DNA of 64,000 nucleotides, from positions 34,815 to 98,814 of the forward strand of contig CAMQVY010000003.1 of NCBI GenBank assembly GCA_947038405.1, written 5' to 3'. Within the stretch, counting starts at the first letter, position 1. Each line of letters begins with the position of its first letter. Positions 34,760-44,217 of this stretch are shown one piece after another. Source of the DNA: an uncultured Rikenellaceae bacterium. GTDB taxonomy: Bacteria; Bacteroidota; Bacteroidia; Bacteroidales; Rikenellaceae. The position numbers and the translations under genes are program-made. The notes below the pieces were generated by a model. The model saw nothing but the letters and a program-made list of their open reading frames with translations. It was not told the DNA's origin and did not search any database.

Positions 34760-35260
34760 ATGAGTGTAAATATGAAGAAATACAGTGCTGTCTTACTTCT
34801 GCTAATGTATCTAATGGCAGAGGTTGGGTTTGGTATGCACCGCTGTAATGTCGATAGTACATCATATATGCTCCCAGCTCTATTCAGTAATGATTGCGAA
34901 AGCGTTCACGAAAATTCAACTTCAAACCATAGTTCATCTTTAGAGAGGTCTAACAGTAGTCATAAAGAGTGCAGTTTATGCTCTTCATGCCAAACGAGTG
35001 ACGAATTATCAGAGTCAATAGATGGCTATTTTTCAGTTCAAGATTGCTGTGACAACCAATTTTTCAGTCTTGATATAGATCAACTAGGGATAGATGTAAG
35101 ATCAGATATTGAGCTGTCAATAATTGATTTAAACGTTGATTGCTTTGCAAATAACAGCGCATATAACAATGCTATAAGTTTTGGTCACTATGCAAATAGC
35201 CCTCCATTAATACTCAATTTACGAAAAGTTTTAACACTGCTCTCTAACTGGAGACTGTGA
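34760..35260 (+). CDS. Small Cys-rich exported protein, HYC_CC_PP-like
   Basis: The 166-residue protein starts with a signal-like stretch (KKYSAVLLLLMYLMAEVGFG), followed by HRC, CSLCSSCQ, DCC and a late SPPLIL. This layout resembles the small proteins named HYC_CC_PP in Bacteroidota, which occur upstream of a TonB receptor and an HMA protein, as here. The Ser/Asn/His-rich middle (~40-70) could bind metal. An internal start at 34772 is possible. Function is unknown; a role in copper handling is inferred from context. Confidence 0.65.
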   Translation: MSVNMKKYSAVLLLLMYLMAEVGFGMHRCNVDSTSYMLPALFSNDCESVHENSTSNHSSSLERSNSSHKECSLCSSCQTSDELSESIDGYFSVQDCCDNQFFSLDIDQLGIDVRSDIELSIIDLNVDCFANNSAYNNAISFGHYANSPPLILNLRKVLTLLSNWRL

Positions 35261-35366
35261 TTTACGCGGGTATGTCATACCCAAAATCTTACTTAAATTT
35301 GCTATTTTGACTCTATATGTCGGGTAGTAAATACTTTCATTTTTTTTATCAATTAATAAGATTTTT

Positions 35367-37607
35367 ATGCGTAAAATATATTTATTGGTACTATTAGTCG
35401 TAGTATCATCATCGTTATCAGCCAAATCTATATCTGGAGTAGTTAATTTAGTCTCAGAAAATAGTAAATCAGAACCAGTTCAATATGCCATAGTTCACTG
35501 TATAGAGACACAAAATGCAGTGGAAACAGATGCAAAAGGTAAGTTTAAAATCGATATAAAAGGTAAGCCAGAAGCGACTCTTATCGCTACATATGTAGGT
35601 TATAAAAAAGATACGATCTATGTCACTGCCGATACGAAGAGTGTTGAGTTTAATCTACAACCACAAAATGAAATCGCTGATGTTATAATTACAAAGAAGC
35701 AGCAAGCAAATTTCATATCAAAAGAGAGTACGATTAGAACCGAGTTAATTACAGCTGCGGGGTTGTGCAAGATGGCTTGTTGTAATCTTGCTGAGAGTTT
35801 TGAAAATTCAGCTAGTGTAAGCGTTGGTTATTCTGATGCTGTAACGGGTGCAAAGCAGATTCGTTTACTAGGATTATCTGGTATATATACAACCATGTTA
35901 GATGAGAATAGACCTGTAATGCGAGGTATTGCATCTCCTTTTGGTCTGTCATACATTCCTGGACAGTGGCTTGAGAGCATACAGATTGCGAAAGGTCCAT
36001 CGTCTGTAATCAATGGATTGGAGGCAATTACTGGTCAAATAAATCTTGAACATAGGAAACCAACAACAGAAGAGCCTCTTTTCGTTAATCTATTTTTGAG
36101 CTCAATGCTTAGAACTGAGGCAAATATCGCATCATCACTACAGCTTAATGAAAAGTGGAGTACTGTACTTTTGGGTCACTTTTCGACAGACCCTAAAGCA
36201 CATGACGGAAATAGTGATGGATTTAGAGATGAGCCTACTTCTCTACAGTTCAACTTCTCTAACAGATGGTTATATATGGCTGATAATGGTACTCAAGTAA
36301 GGTTTGGGGTTAGAGCATTAACAGATGATAGAGTTGCAGGTGAGATGGATTTTGATAAAGATATGGGACGTAATAGTTCTATCTGGGGATCAAATATCAA
36401 AAATTCAGGTTTAAATGCCTATTTTAAAGTTGGCATCCCGATCTCTGAAGATCAAAATGAAAATATATCTATCGTTGGAGATTATAGCTACCATAAGTTA
36501 AATTCATTTTTTGGAATGAAAGATTATAATGGAGAACAAAATTCAGGATTCTTGAATGCAATGTTCCAATCTACTGTAAATGATAGCCATGAGTACACAT
36601 TAGGTTTATCAGCTAAATATGATAATCAAGATGAGGAGTTAAATGATTTTTGGTATGTAGACGGAGATATTGCTAAAACAAGATTGAGTGATGTTGGTAG
36701 AGAGGAGGCATCGATAGGTGCATATGGAGAGTATACATATAAATATGGAGATAAATTAACTGCTGTTGGAGGTTTAAGGTTAGATTATAGTGACAACTAT
36801 GGTTATTTATTCGCTCCACGAGCAAATGTAAAGTATTCACTTACGGATAACTTAGTATTTAGAGCAACAGGTGGCCGTGGATTTAGAAGTGCAAATGTAA
36901 TAGCTGATAATCTTGGTATTCTGTCAACAGGAAGAGAGATTAAGATTAATCCAGATCTTGACATAGAAGACGCATGGACATATGGAGCTAATATAACACA
37001 ATACTTTAACATTGGTGCTAGTGAGAATGCTTATGTTAGTTTTGACTACTTTAGGACGGACTTTATGAATCAAGTTATAGTTGACCAAGAGGTTGAGAGT
37101 AATAAGGTCTTAATCTATAATTTAGATGGTAAATCATTTACAAATTCATATCAGGTAGATTTTTCGGTTGACCCCGTTGAGAGATTATCCGTAATTGCTA
37201 CCTTTAGATATACGGATGCAAAAGTTGAGTTGGCAGGTCAAGGTTTAGTTGACAGACCACTGATGAGTAAGTTTAAAGGAGTTTTGAATGTACAGTATGC
37301 TACGCGTATGAGTAAGTGGACATTTGATGTTACGGGGCAATTGAATGGCAAGAGCAGACTTCCAAATTTCGTTGAGGGAGAGGATAACTATTCACCAATG
37401 TATCCGATGTTGTTCGCTCAAGTGACTAGGAAATTCAAGGGTTTAGATGTGTATGTTGGAGGAGAGAATCTTCTTAATTACAAGCAAGACAATCCTATTA
37501 TAAGTTCTGAAAATCCATTTTCTCAGGACTTTAACTCGACAGTTATATGGGGTCCGTTATCAGGATTTAAAGCCTACGTAGGTTTGAGATTTACATTGTG
37601 GAAATAA
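35367..37607 (+). CDS. TonB-dependent receptor with carboxypeptidase-like N-terminal domain
   Basis: This outer-membrane transporter has 746 residues, with a signal peptide ending near SLSAKS. A CarboxypepD_reg-like beta domain spans ~20-110 (ISGVVNLVSENSKSEP, ATYVGYKKDT). The plug spans ~125-235 (RLLGLSGIYTTMLDENRPV, IAKGPSSVINGLEAITGQIN), and the rest is a beta-barrel ending in LRFTLWK. The plug begins with a cysteine cluster, LCKMACCNLAESF, seen in receptors beside HMA proteins. It is not a SusC. It lies between the Cys-rich protein and the HMA protein and probably takes up a metal, with copper the best guess. Confidence 0.88.
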   Translation: MRKIYLLVLLVVVSSSLSAKSISGVVNLVSENSKSEPVQYAIVHCIETQNAVETDAKGKFKIDIKGKPEATLIATYVGYKKDTIYVTADTKSVEFNLQPQNEIADVIITKKQQANFISKESTIRTELITAAGLCKMACCNLAESFENSASVSVGYSDAVTGAKQIRLLGLSGIYTTMLDENRPVMRGIASPFGLSYIPGQWLESIQIAKGPSSVINGLEAITGQINLEHRKPTTEEPLFVNLFLSSMLRTEANIASSLQLNEKWSTVLLGHFSTDPKAHDGNSDGFRDEPTSLQFNFSNRWLYMADNGTQVRFGVRALTDDRVAGEMDFDKDMGRNSSIWGSNIKNSGLNAYFKVGIPISEDQNENISIVGDYSYHKLNSFFGMKDYNGEQNSGFLNAMFQSTVNDSHEYTLGLSAKYDNQDEELNDFWYVDGDIAKTRLSDVGREEASIGAYGEYTYKYGDKLTAVGGLRLDYSDNYGYLFAPRANVKYSLTDNLVFRATGGRGFRSANVIADNLGILSTGREIKINPDLDIEDAWTYGANITQYFNIGASENAYVSFDYFRTDFMNQVIVDQEVESNKVLIYNLDGKSFTNSYQVDFSVDPVERLSVIATFRYTDAKVELAGQGLVDRPLMSKFKGVLNVQYATRMSKWTFDVTGQLNGKSRLPNFVEGEDNYSPMYPMLFAQVTRKFKGLDVYVGGENLLNYKQDNPIISSENPFSQDFNSTVIWGPLSGFKAYVGLRFTLWK

Positions 37608-37632
37608 CTAACTAATAAAAAAACATAATAAG

Positions 37633-38214
37633 ATGAAAACATTAAAATTTCTAGTAATTGTGGTCCTATCTTTGGCATCACTTAATTTGAGTGCCCAAAA
37701 GAGTAAGAAACTTAAAGCAAATGAGGCAAGGGTACTATACTCTGTTGTGATTGATTGCGAAGGTTGCGTAAAGACCCTAAACGATAAAGTACCTTTTATT
37801 GTAGGCATTAAAGATTTACATGTTAATTTAGAGAAGCAAACAATTGCTTTAGTATATCGAAAAGATAAGACAGATGTAAAGAAGATCGCTGTAGAGTTAG
37901 AGAAATTAGGATATCCAGCGAAAGAGATCAAGAAGGTGGCTACTAAGGGTACAAAAGAGGTTAAAGGTGATAAAAAACGTAAGAAATTAGCTGAAAATGA
38001 AGCTGAAGTGTTGTACTCAACAAAGATTGATTGCGCAGGTTGCGAGAAGACGCTAAATGATAAAGTGCCTTTTATTACAGGTATTAAAGATTTGAAAGTT
38101 AGCTTGGATAAACAGACAATCTATCTAGTATATAGAAAAGATAAAACTGATTTAAGTAAAATTTCAGAAGAATTAAAAAAACTTGGATACCCTGTTGTTG
38201 AGGTGAAGAAGTAA
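37633..38214 (+). CDS. Exported protein with two heavy-metal-associated (HMA) domains
   Basis: After a signal peptide (residues 1-~21, LNLSAQ), two ~78-residue copies of an HMA domain follow. Each has VLYS..IDC-x2-C-x-KTLNDKVPF and ends KLGYP. The metal-binding CxxC pairs are CEGC and CAGC. The copies are so alike (for example KTLNDKVPFI, TLVYRKDKTD-like) that they come from a fairly recent tandem duplication. It is co-transcribed with the TonB receptor, 25 bases downstream, and would be a periplasmic copper chaperone or buffer. Confidence 0.85.
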   Translation: MKTLKFLVIVVLSLASLNLSAQKSKKLKANEARVLYSVVIDCEGCVKTLNDKVPFIVGIKDLHVNLEKQTIALVYRKDKTDVKKIAVELEKLGYPAKEIKKVATKGTKEVKGDKKRKKLAENEAEVLYSTKIDCAGCEKTLNDKVPFITGIKDLKVSLDKQTIYLVYRKDKTDLSKISEELKKLGYPVVEVKK

Positions 38215-38242
38215 GGTTTATAACGCACTATTATTATATCTA

Positions 38243-38285
38243 ATATATGGCTACTCTCTAATTTGGGGGTAGCCATATGTTTTAT
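38243..38285 (+). terminator. Intrinsic terminator of the TonB/HMA operon
   Basis: ATATGGCTAC pairs with GTAGCCATAT, extended inward by CTCTC/GGGGG with G-T pairs, and followed by GTTTTATA. Confidence 0.7.
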
Positions 38286-38361
38286 AATAAATCGTAGATT
38301 GTAGTAATTTATTACTGGTTTTGAAAACTAACCTAATTTATTTTATAAAAAAATTGAGCTT

Positions 38362-38805
38362 ATGAGTGGATTTTTAGGAGGTATATACTTGACTATTGCT
38401 TTTGGATTACTAGTTTTTCAATTTGCGTTATTCTATAAACTATGGATAATGACAGGTAATATTAAAGAGCTTTTAGTTACTAATGCGGAACTCTCAGCAC
38501 ATGTAAAAATACTTACAAAGTATTTCTGTGAAAAAGAGTATATTAAATTTAATCATGGAGTGCTTGCATTGAAAGGAGTAACATATACTCAAGATGGTAG
38601 TAATGTTAAATTTTCAGATGGACTTGAAGGTAAAATCCACACTAATGTGGATGGTACTGCCTATTTTTATATGGAAAATAAGGATCAACTATTATATGAA
38701 AATATGGATTTTGCTCGTAATGCTCTCTATGATCACTTAACAGAAAATGGTGAGAACCCCAAAGGGTTCATTACTAAAAGAACTAGGGGTATAACCTCCC
38801 TATAG
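38362..38805 (+). CDS. Unrecognised small membrane-anchored protein
   Basis: The 147-residue frame is preceded by an A-rich leader and followed by a strong terminator. One hydrophobic segment (~5-29, IYLTIAFGLLVFQFALFYKLW) anchors it. A short helical stretch (NIKELLVTNAELSAHVKIL) is followed by a soluble domain with a turn-rich middle (KFSDGLEGKIHTNVDGTAYF). No family was recognised, and it stands alone. Codon use resembles its neighbours, so it is likely a real gene. Confidence 0.65.
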   Translation: MSGFLGGIYLTIAFGLLVFQFALFYKLWIMTGNIKELLVTNAELSAHVKILTKYFCEKEYIKFNHGVLALKGVTYTQDGSNVKFSDGLEGKIHTNVDGTAYFYMENKDQLLYENMDFARNALYDHLTENGENPKGFITKRTRGITSL

Positions 38806-38852
38806 TGGTATTAGTATTTTAATATTTGAAATTACAATCATAACTTATATCA

Positions 38853-38892
38853 AAGTGCCTCTAAAAGTTTTAATTAACTTTTAGAGGCACTT
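38853..38892. terminator. Bidirectional terminator
   Basis: AAGTGCCTCTAAAAGTT and its exact complement, plus one inner pair, form an 18-base stem with a TAAT loop. It sits between the orphan membrane protein and the convergent FKBP gene. Confidence 0.75.
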
Positions 38893-38950
38893 CTGTCTAT
38901 ATTATAATCTTTTTGTACTGATTGTTTCGCCAATTACATTGTATCGTAAT

Positions 38951-39358
38951 TTAGCTAATAGCTAGTAGTTCAATTTCAAAAATTAGCGTTGAACCTCCAG
39001 GTATATTGTCAACTGTACGATCACCATATCCTAAATCTGACGGTATAAATACTTTCCACTTGTCACCTATAACCATATGTGGTAGGGCGATTTTCCACCC
39101 CTCAATAACCTCTCTTAAATGAAATGTCTCAGGGTATCCATTATCATATGTTACATCAAACTCTTTGCCATTAATAAGCGTTCCACGGTAGTGAACCGAT
39201 ACCACATTACTAAGTTGAGGTTTGCGCTCACTATCACCAGATTTAATAACTTGATACAACACACCTTTAGATAGTGTATTAATACCAGGCTCACCCTCCA
39301 ATAATTTTATATATGCTCTATTAGCCACAGGATACTCTTTGTTTTGTCTTTTTGTCAT
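38951..39358 (-). CDS. FKBP-type peptidyl-prolyl cis-trans isomerase
   Basis: The 135-residue protein has an FKBP domain covering ~45-133 (VVSVHYRGTLINGKEFD, VIEGWKIALPHMVIGDKW, FIPSDLGYGDR, STLIFEIELL). The N-terminal ~40 residues resemble the short extension of FkpA/Mip-like proteins, but there is no signal peptide, so it is predicted to be cytoplasmic. It is monocistronic. A -7-like box (reverse complement of TAACTTTG, 39435-39442) lies upstream. Confidence 0.88.
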   Translation of the reverse strand: MTKRQNKEYPVANRAYIKLLEGEPGINTLSKGVLYQVIKSGDSERKPQLSNVVSVHYRGTLINGKEFDVTYDNGYPETFHLREVIEGWKIALPHMVIGDKWKVFIPSDLGYGDRTVDNIPGGSTLIFEIELLAIS

Positions 39359-39550
39359 AATTTATGTTATTGTTATTCTTTTGTTATTCAGAACTTTAGG
39401 CTTTGCACTAAAGTATTTGGGTTGAAAATTGATTCAAAGTTAATCTATTTTTCATAGATATAATCTAAACTTCAAATTTAGGCTAAAAAATAGTTGTATT
39501 TTATGCAGAATATTATGATCAATTTTTATAACAAACCTCATTATATATTA

Positions 39551-39588
39551 AAAAAAATCAGCAAACAGTGCGAACACCATTTGCTGAT
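39551..39588 (-). terminator. Intrinsic terminator of the M60 peptidase gene
   Basis: ATCAGCAAA pairs with TTTGCTGAT, with an inner GTG-CGAA-CAC hairpin. Seven A's on the plus side give a T-run on the minus strand. It lies 67 bases after the stop codon. Confidence 0.7.
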
Positions 39589-39654
39589 CCTTAGTATATA
39601 GATAAAGCTTTATATCAAATATGGAGCGTTATCCTCTAATGTGATATATTGAAA

Positions 39655-42537
39655 TTACAGTTGTCTAACCATCTCAATTCTTTTACCATCAGCTTGTACT
39701 GCAAATAATTTTACGTTATCAACTGAAGTTAAAGTGAAGATATCAAACTCAAATGAGTTAGCAGAATACATTAATTTATCATTTTGGAATACCTCGAAAG
39801 CTACAGCTTCCTCTCCATTAGTGACAGTAGCATAGTAGATAGACTCTGCTGGAGCTTCTTTACTTACTGCTCGAATAGATAAATCACCTTTTCTGCTATG
39901 TAAAACATAAGAGATCTCTTTTGTAATTTTCTGACCACCATTTTCAAATTGAGAGAAGTGTCCTACATCACATATCTTTGGGTTAATTCTATCCTCTATG
40001 TAGTAAAATGGAGCTGTTACTTTCGAGTAGTTATGTGATTTAATCTCAGCTTTTGTTTCATCAATCATCTCCTGAGTTACAACATATGTGTAATTACCAT
40101 AGTCACCAATAACCTCATTAATAGTTGTGAAGAAACCCCATCTTTCAAAGAACTCTGTTATATCTCTATTAGCAACTTTACATGCTAATTTAGCAAAATT
40201 CAACTGAGCTCTTCCCGGATCATTACCTGGAGTTCTGTTTTCAGGTTTACGCAACTCGTGAAATAGTTTAGGCCAGAAGTTCGTATTGTATCCGCAACGG
40301 TGGAAATAGTTCCATAGTTGCCAATTCATACGTAGAGTCAAACCACCAGATATCTTTACAAAAGGGCTTTTGTCGAAATGACGACTTTTAGCTAATTCTC
40401 CCAATGTACCCCCTCTAGAAGGGTATACACCTAGCTTATATATTGCATAGTTTGAGAATAAGTTATTAGAAACTTCTGTCATACCACCCCAGTTAATTGC
40501 AAATTGGTGAACGTGACCCATTTCATGTGCAGGACCCCATCCATTATCTTCTGCAGCATTAACAGCTTCAAGAGACAATATATTATGAAGGTATGAGTAG
40601 ATGTATCCCATACAATAGTTTGAAGCCCACATATATGCACTTTCAGTTGAAATAGCTAGCATATGGTTATTGAACTTAGATGGCCATGCTTCATCAAGTC
40701 CCATAAGTTCATGCTGCCAAGCAACCATATTATCCCAGTGGTTTACTGCAGATAGAATACTATTAGGTGTAACGCTAGATAATGTTTCTCTGTGGAAATA
40801 GAACATATGTTTCTTTCCACGAACAAAGAAGTATTTAGATGTAGCTTTTTTCAATATTTCGGCATACTTTTCATCTGTTTTATGCTCTTCAAGGTCAAAG
40901 AATCCATCTACGATTCCGTTATCCAGTGGAATATGTACTCTAATAGGTTTAGATGAAAGGTCTGAAGCGTACATTAAGAATAACATACCTGTATGTAAAA
41001 TTTTGATTTTATTAACACCCTCCTTTAAGAAGAAAACATCTCCGCTAACCTGTACTTGTTTATAAAATACACCAGTAGGTACTCCATCTTTACTTTCTTC
41101 ATGTTCAGTCTCAAAAATACTCTGTATTTTTATCTGTTTTCCATGAGTATCTCCAACAAGAATAAGTAACTCATCTCCAGGATTTGCATGAATACCAGTA
41201 CAATTATCTAAATTTGAGTAGTGTCTTATCATTAATTCATCAGACCAATCTTCAGGACGACTATAAACCTTATAATCTCTAATACGGAAATTCCTCTCGT
41301 ACGGATTATAAGTATTCTCTTTTAGCTCAACAGCCAGTTTAGAGAAATAAGCAGGTAGTGCGAATATTAAATCTTCTGTTACATCAGGTTTAACTTCCGA
41401 ACAAGATAGGTCTTTAAATACAGTTAATAATTGCGTGTGTAGTTCGTTTTCATCATTTGACTTAAAGAACTCCATCTCTTTACAAGTAACAAAATTACCT
41501 CCTCCACTATATACCAAAAATTTAACTTTAGTTACTTTTTTCTTATTATTGAGCATAACTTTAGACTTAACGTTACTTTGACCAAAGTTTTCTTTAGATA
41601 CTAAAGTATACTCAGGAGACTCCTCAGTTGCAATGAACACGTCAAGTTTGCCAATCGCTCCATTCCCACCAGTAGGGTTATTTATGATGTAATCTAAATC
41701 AGGATGACTCTCTTCAAAAAAGTACTCAAGAGTTACAGGGAACTTTGCTGATTGACTCCAAATAGAGTGATATACAGTCTTTGGATCTCCATCAAAAGTA
41801 TTTTCTATACCAGCTCCAGGTTGCGCTTCACTTGCGTAACCTCTGTCTGGAGTGTATTGAAGATCAACAACAGCTTCAATATTTTCATCATCAGCTTCGC
41901 CTTTTAGCTGTGTAATATTACATGTCGCCGCAGCAACTGTTTCGTGTTTAGCTGTATACGTTAAAATTGCTTCTCTCTCTTTGTACCAAGGATTAAGAGT
42001 CGCAACGAAATTATGGTATGTATCTGTAGTTGCTCTTGTTTGAACTTCTGACAACCACTCGCTACCTTCATTTCTAGTCATAGTGTAATCAATATTACTT
42101 GTCACTGTGACACTAACGTCTTCTCCATAATTTTTCAGAGTTGTTTTAGACGCTTTAACTAAAATATTTGGGCCCGTACCCAACTGCCTAATATCAAGAG
42201 TATAACTTGCAACGGCAGATTTAATTACAACCTTAGCAGTTCTAACATCAACTTCTTCCGATTTGTCAACTGCAACTAAAATCTTACGTGAGTGCACCGA
42301 TACTTTACGAACATTACACCATGTTGTATTTGACTCTACAGAGAAACCTGTCTCCCAGTCTAAATTTGTTTCAATTAGAATCTCTTCAGATCCTCCATTA
42401 ATAAAGAAGTCAAATTTCAAGTTGGTAGTATCAACCTTGAAACTTGGTCCAGCTTCATGTTTTGTCTCATCACTCTTACTACAACTAAAGAGTAGTAGTG
42501 ATAGCATTGCGCTAATAATTAAAATTTTAAATTTCAT
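39655..42537 (-). CDS. M60-family (enhancin-like) metallopeptidase lipoprotein
   Basis: M60 peptidases of gut bacteria cut heavily O-glycosylated proteins such as mucins. The lipobox LLLFSC puts the lipidated cysteine at C19, so it is surface or periplasmic. BACON-like beta domains occupy ~30-215 (NTTWCNVRKVSVHSRK, WLSEVQTRA). A discoidin-type carbohydrate-binding region follows at ~220-360, and the M60 domain at ~520-860. The zinc motif is H671-E-M-G-H675, with E688 (TEVSNN) as probable third ligand. Length (960) is typical. It is a single-gene unit. Confidence 0.9.
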   Translation of the reverse strand: MKFKILIISAMLSLLLFSCSKSDETKHEAGPSFKVDTTNLKFDFFINGGSEEILIETNLDWETGFSVESNTTWCNVRKVSVHSRKILVAVDKSEEVDVRTAKVVIKSAVASYTLDIRQLGTGPNILVKASKTTLKNYGEDVSVTVTSNIDYTMTRNEGSEWLSEVQTRATTDTYHNFVATLNPWYKEREAILTYTAKHETVAAATCNITQLKGEADDENIEAVVDLQYTPDRGYASEAQPGAGIENTFDGDPKTVYHSIWSQSAKFPVTLEYFFEESHPDLDYIINNPTGGNGAIGKLDVFIATEESPEYTLVSKENFGQSNVKSKVMLNNKKKVTKVKFLVYSGGGNFVTCKEMEFFKSNDENELHTQLLTVFKDLSCSEVKPDVTEDLIFALPAYFSKLAVELKENTYNPYERNFRIRDYKVYSRPEDWSDELMIRHYSNLDNCTGIHANPGDELLILVGDTHGKQIKIQSIFETEHEESKDGVPTGVFYKQVQVSGDVFFLKEGVNKIKILHTGMLFLMYASDLSSKPIRVHIPLDNGIVDGFFDLEEHKTDEKYAEILKKATSKYFFVRGKKHMFYFHRETLSSVTPNSILSAVNHWDNMVAWQHELMGLDEAWPSKFNNHMLAISTESAYMWASNYCMGYIYSYLHNILSLEAVNAAEDNGWGPAHEMGHVHQFAINWGGMTEVSNNLFSNYAIYKLGVYPSRGGTLGELAKSRHFDKSPFVKISGGLTLRMNWQLWNYFHRCGYNTNFWPKLFHELRKPENRTPGNDPGRAQLNFAKLACKVANRDITEFFERWGFFTTINEVIGDYGNYTYVVTQEMIDETKAEIKSHNYSKVTAPFYYIEDRINPKICDVGHFSQFENGGQKITKEISYVLHSRKGDLSIRAVSKEAPAESIYYATVTNGEEAVAFEVFQNDKLMYSANSFEFDIFTLTSVDNVKLFAVQADGKRIEMVRQL

Positions 42538-42595
42538 AGATTTAGTTAGTTAAGTTAAAGTTCTATCATGTAGTATAAAAAAAGGTTAATAAGTA

Positions 42596-42603
42596 CAAAT
42601 ATA
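42596..42603 (-). promoter_or_regulatory. Probable -7 box of the M60 gene
   Basis: CAAATATA on the plus strand reads TATATTTG on the minus strand, 59 bases before the M60 start. No -33 box is clear. Confidence 0.4.
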
Positions 42604-42737
42604 ATGTTTTATATTTAAAAATATCTATAATATAATATAATCTTACATTATAGTCATATATTTTTATTTAGGAATGACTTTTTAATAAAAAAATAGAGGA
42701 TAAAATAGTTTATCTTTAATTTAGTAACTATTTTTAT

Positions 42738-42745
42738 TACTTTTG
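42738..42745 (+). promoter_or_regulatory. Probable -7 box of the haem-protein operon
   Basis: TACTTTTG fits TAnnTTTG, 30 bases before the lipoprotein start. The -33 region is T-rich only. Confidence 0.4.
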
Positions 42746-42774
42746 TTATACTAATTTAAAATAACCTATATATA

Positions 42775-44217
42775 ATGAGAATTATATTCTTTTCTTTACT
42801 GTTGATATTGGTATATGGATGTGGTAGCAGACCTAAAAATGTGACACAATTCAATCAGTATCCTAAAATATCCCCAGATTACATTAATATTACGATCCCT
42901 GTCAATATTGCTCCACTAAACTTCAAAGTTGTAGATGCAGAAGAGGTAGAGGTTGAATTTATGCAGAATGATGTTTCATTACTAGTATGCCGAGGTGGCG
43001 GTAAAATAGATATTCCTTTAAATAAATGGCAGGGACTATTGGAAAAAGTAAATGGATTAGTGGTCGATGTGAAAGTCACTGCGTTAATAGATGGTGAGTG
43101 GAAAGGGTATAGACCATTTATAATTAATGTAGTTGCAGACTCGATAGATCCTTATGTAGCATACCGACTAATAGAGCCTGGCTATGAGTTAGGTAAAAGA
43201 TTAGGATTGTTTCAACGAGAGTTATCTACATTTAATGAGACTTCGTTTGTTGACCCAAAGCTGACGAGTGGAAGTTGTGTAAATTGTCACGCATTTTGTA
43301 ATTATTCACCGAAGAAATTTATGTTCCACTCAAGATGGGATAATGCAGGGACAATAATAGTTGAGCCTGGGAATGCGAGGAAGGTTAATACAAAAACGAA
43401 TAAAGTAATTAGTGCAGGTGCATATAGGATGTGGCACCCCTCAGGAAGATATATTGCTTTTTCTCAGAATAAAACACATCAGGCATTTCATGCTTCATCG
43501 GATAAGTTAGTTGAAGTATATGATTTGGAATCAGGTTTGATGATTTACGATGTGAAAAATAATAAGGTTTTAACGGATAGTCGTTTTAAACAAAAAAATA
43601 GTTGGCAAACATTTCCAGCATGGTCTCCCGACGGTAAGTATCTTTATTTTTGCCAAGCAAAACCACAGCATATGCCAATGGATTACAAAGAGTTAAAGTA
43701 TCAACTTCATAGAGTTGCCTTTGATGAAGAGAGCGGGCAATTATCTGATAGTATTGAGAGTGTTGATATACTACAAGATAGCTCTAAAAGTATATCATTT
43801 CCTACAATATCACCTGATGGACAATACTTACTATATACTGTTGCCGAGAGTGGAACATTTCCGATATGGCATAAAGATGCTGATTTGGGAATGATTGATT
43901 TGAGTAGCGGAGAGTCGATTGATTTGAGTAATGCAAATAGTGAATCATCAGATAGTTATCACGCGTGGTCATCTAATGGTCGCTGGATTACTTTTACTAG
44001 TCGACGTTTAAACGATATGTACACGACACTGCACTTTGCCTATTTTGATGAAAATGGTAATATTCACAAGTCGTTCATTCTACCACAACAAGATCCTGAT
44101 TTCTACACATATTTCTTAAAGTCTTATAATATTCCTGAATTTATAAATGGGCGTATTGAGCTATCTCCATACGAACTAGACAAGATTATTAAGAGTGAAG
44201 CACAAAATGCAATTTAA
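42775..44217 (+). CDS. TolB-like (PD40) lipoprotein with one c-type haem site
   Basis: The lipobox LVYGC places the lipidated residue at C16. An N-terminal beta domain is followed by CVNCH at 168-172, one covalent haem site. WD40-like PD40 propeller repeats follow (MWHPSGRYIAFSQN, AWSPDGKYLYFCQA, TISPDGQYLLYTVA, AWSSNGRWITFTSR). The 480 residues are followed without a gap by the DUF6057-like gene (TAATG overlap). It is probably anchored in the outer membrane and passes electrons to or from the HzsA-related protein of this operon. The activity is unknown. Confidence 0.82.
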   Translation: MRIIFFSLLLILVYGCGSRPKNVTQFNQYPKISPDYINITIPVNIAPLNFKVVDAEEVEVEFMQNDVSLLVCRGGGKIDIPLNKWQGLLEKVNGLVVDVKVTALIDGEWKGYRPFIINVVADSIDPYVAYRLIEPGYELGKRLGLFQRELSTFNETSFVDPKLTSGSCVNCHAFCNYSPKKFMFHSRWDNAGTIIVEPGNARKVNTKTNKVISAGAYRMWHPSGRYIAFSQNKTHQAFHASSDKLVEVYDLESGLMIYDVKNNKVLTDSRFKQKNSWQTFPAWSPDGKYLYFCQAKPQHMPMDYKELKYQLHRVAFDEESGQLSDSIESVDILQDSSKSISFPTISPDGQYLLYTVAESGTFPIWHKDADLGMIDLSSGESIDLSNANSESSDSYHAWSSNGRWITFTSRRLNDMYTTLHFAYFDENGNIHKSFILPQQDPDFYTYFLKSYNIPEFINGRIELSPYELDKIIKSEAQNAI

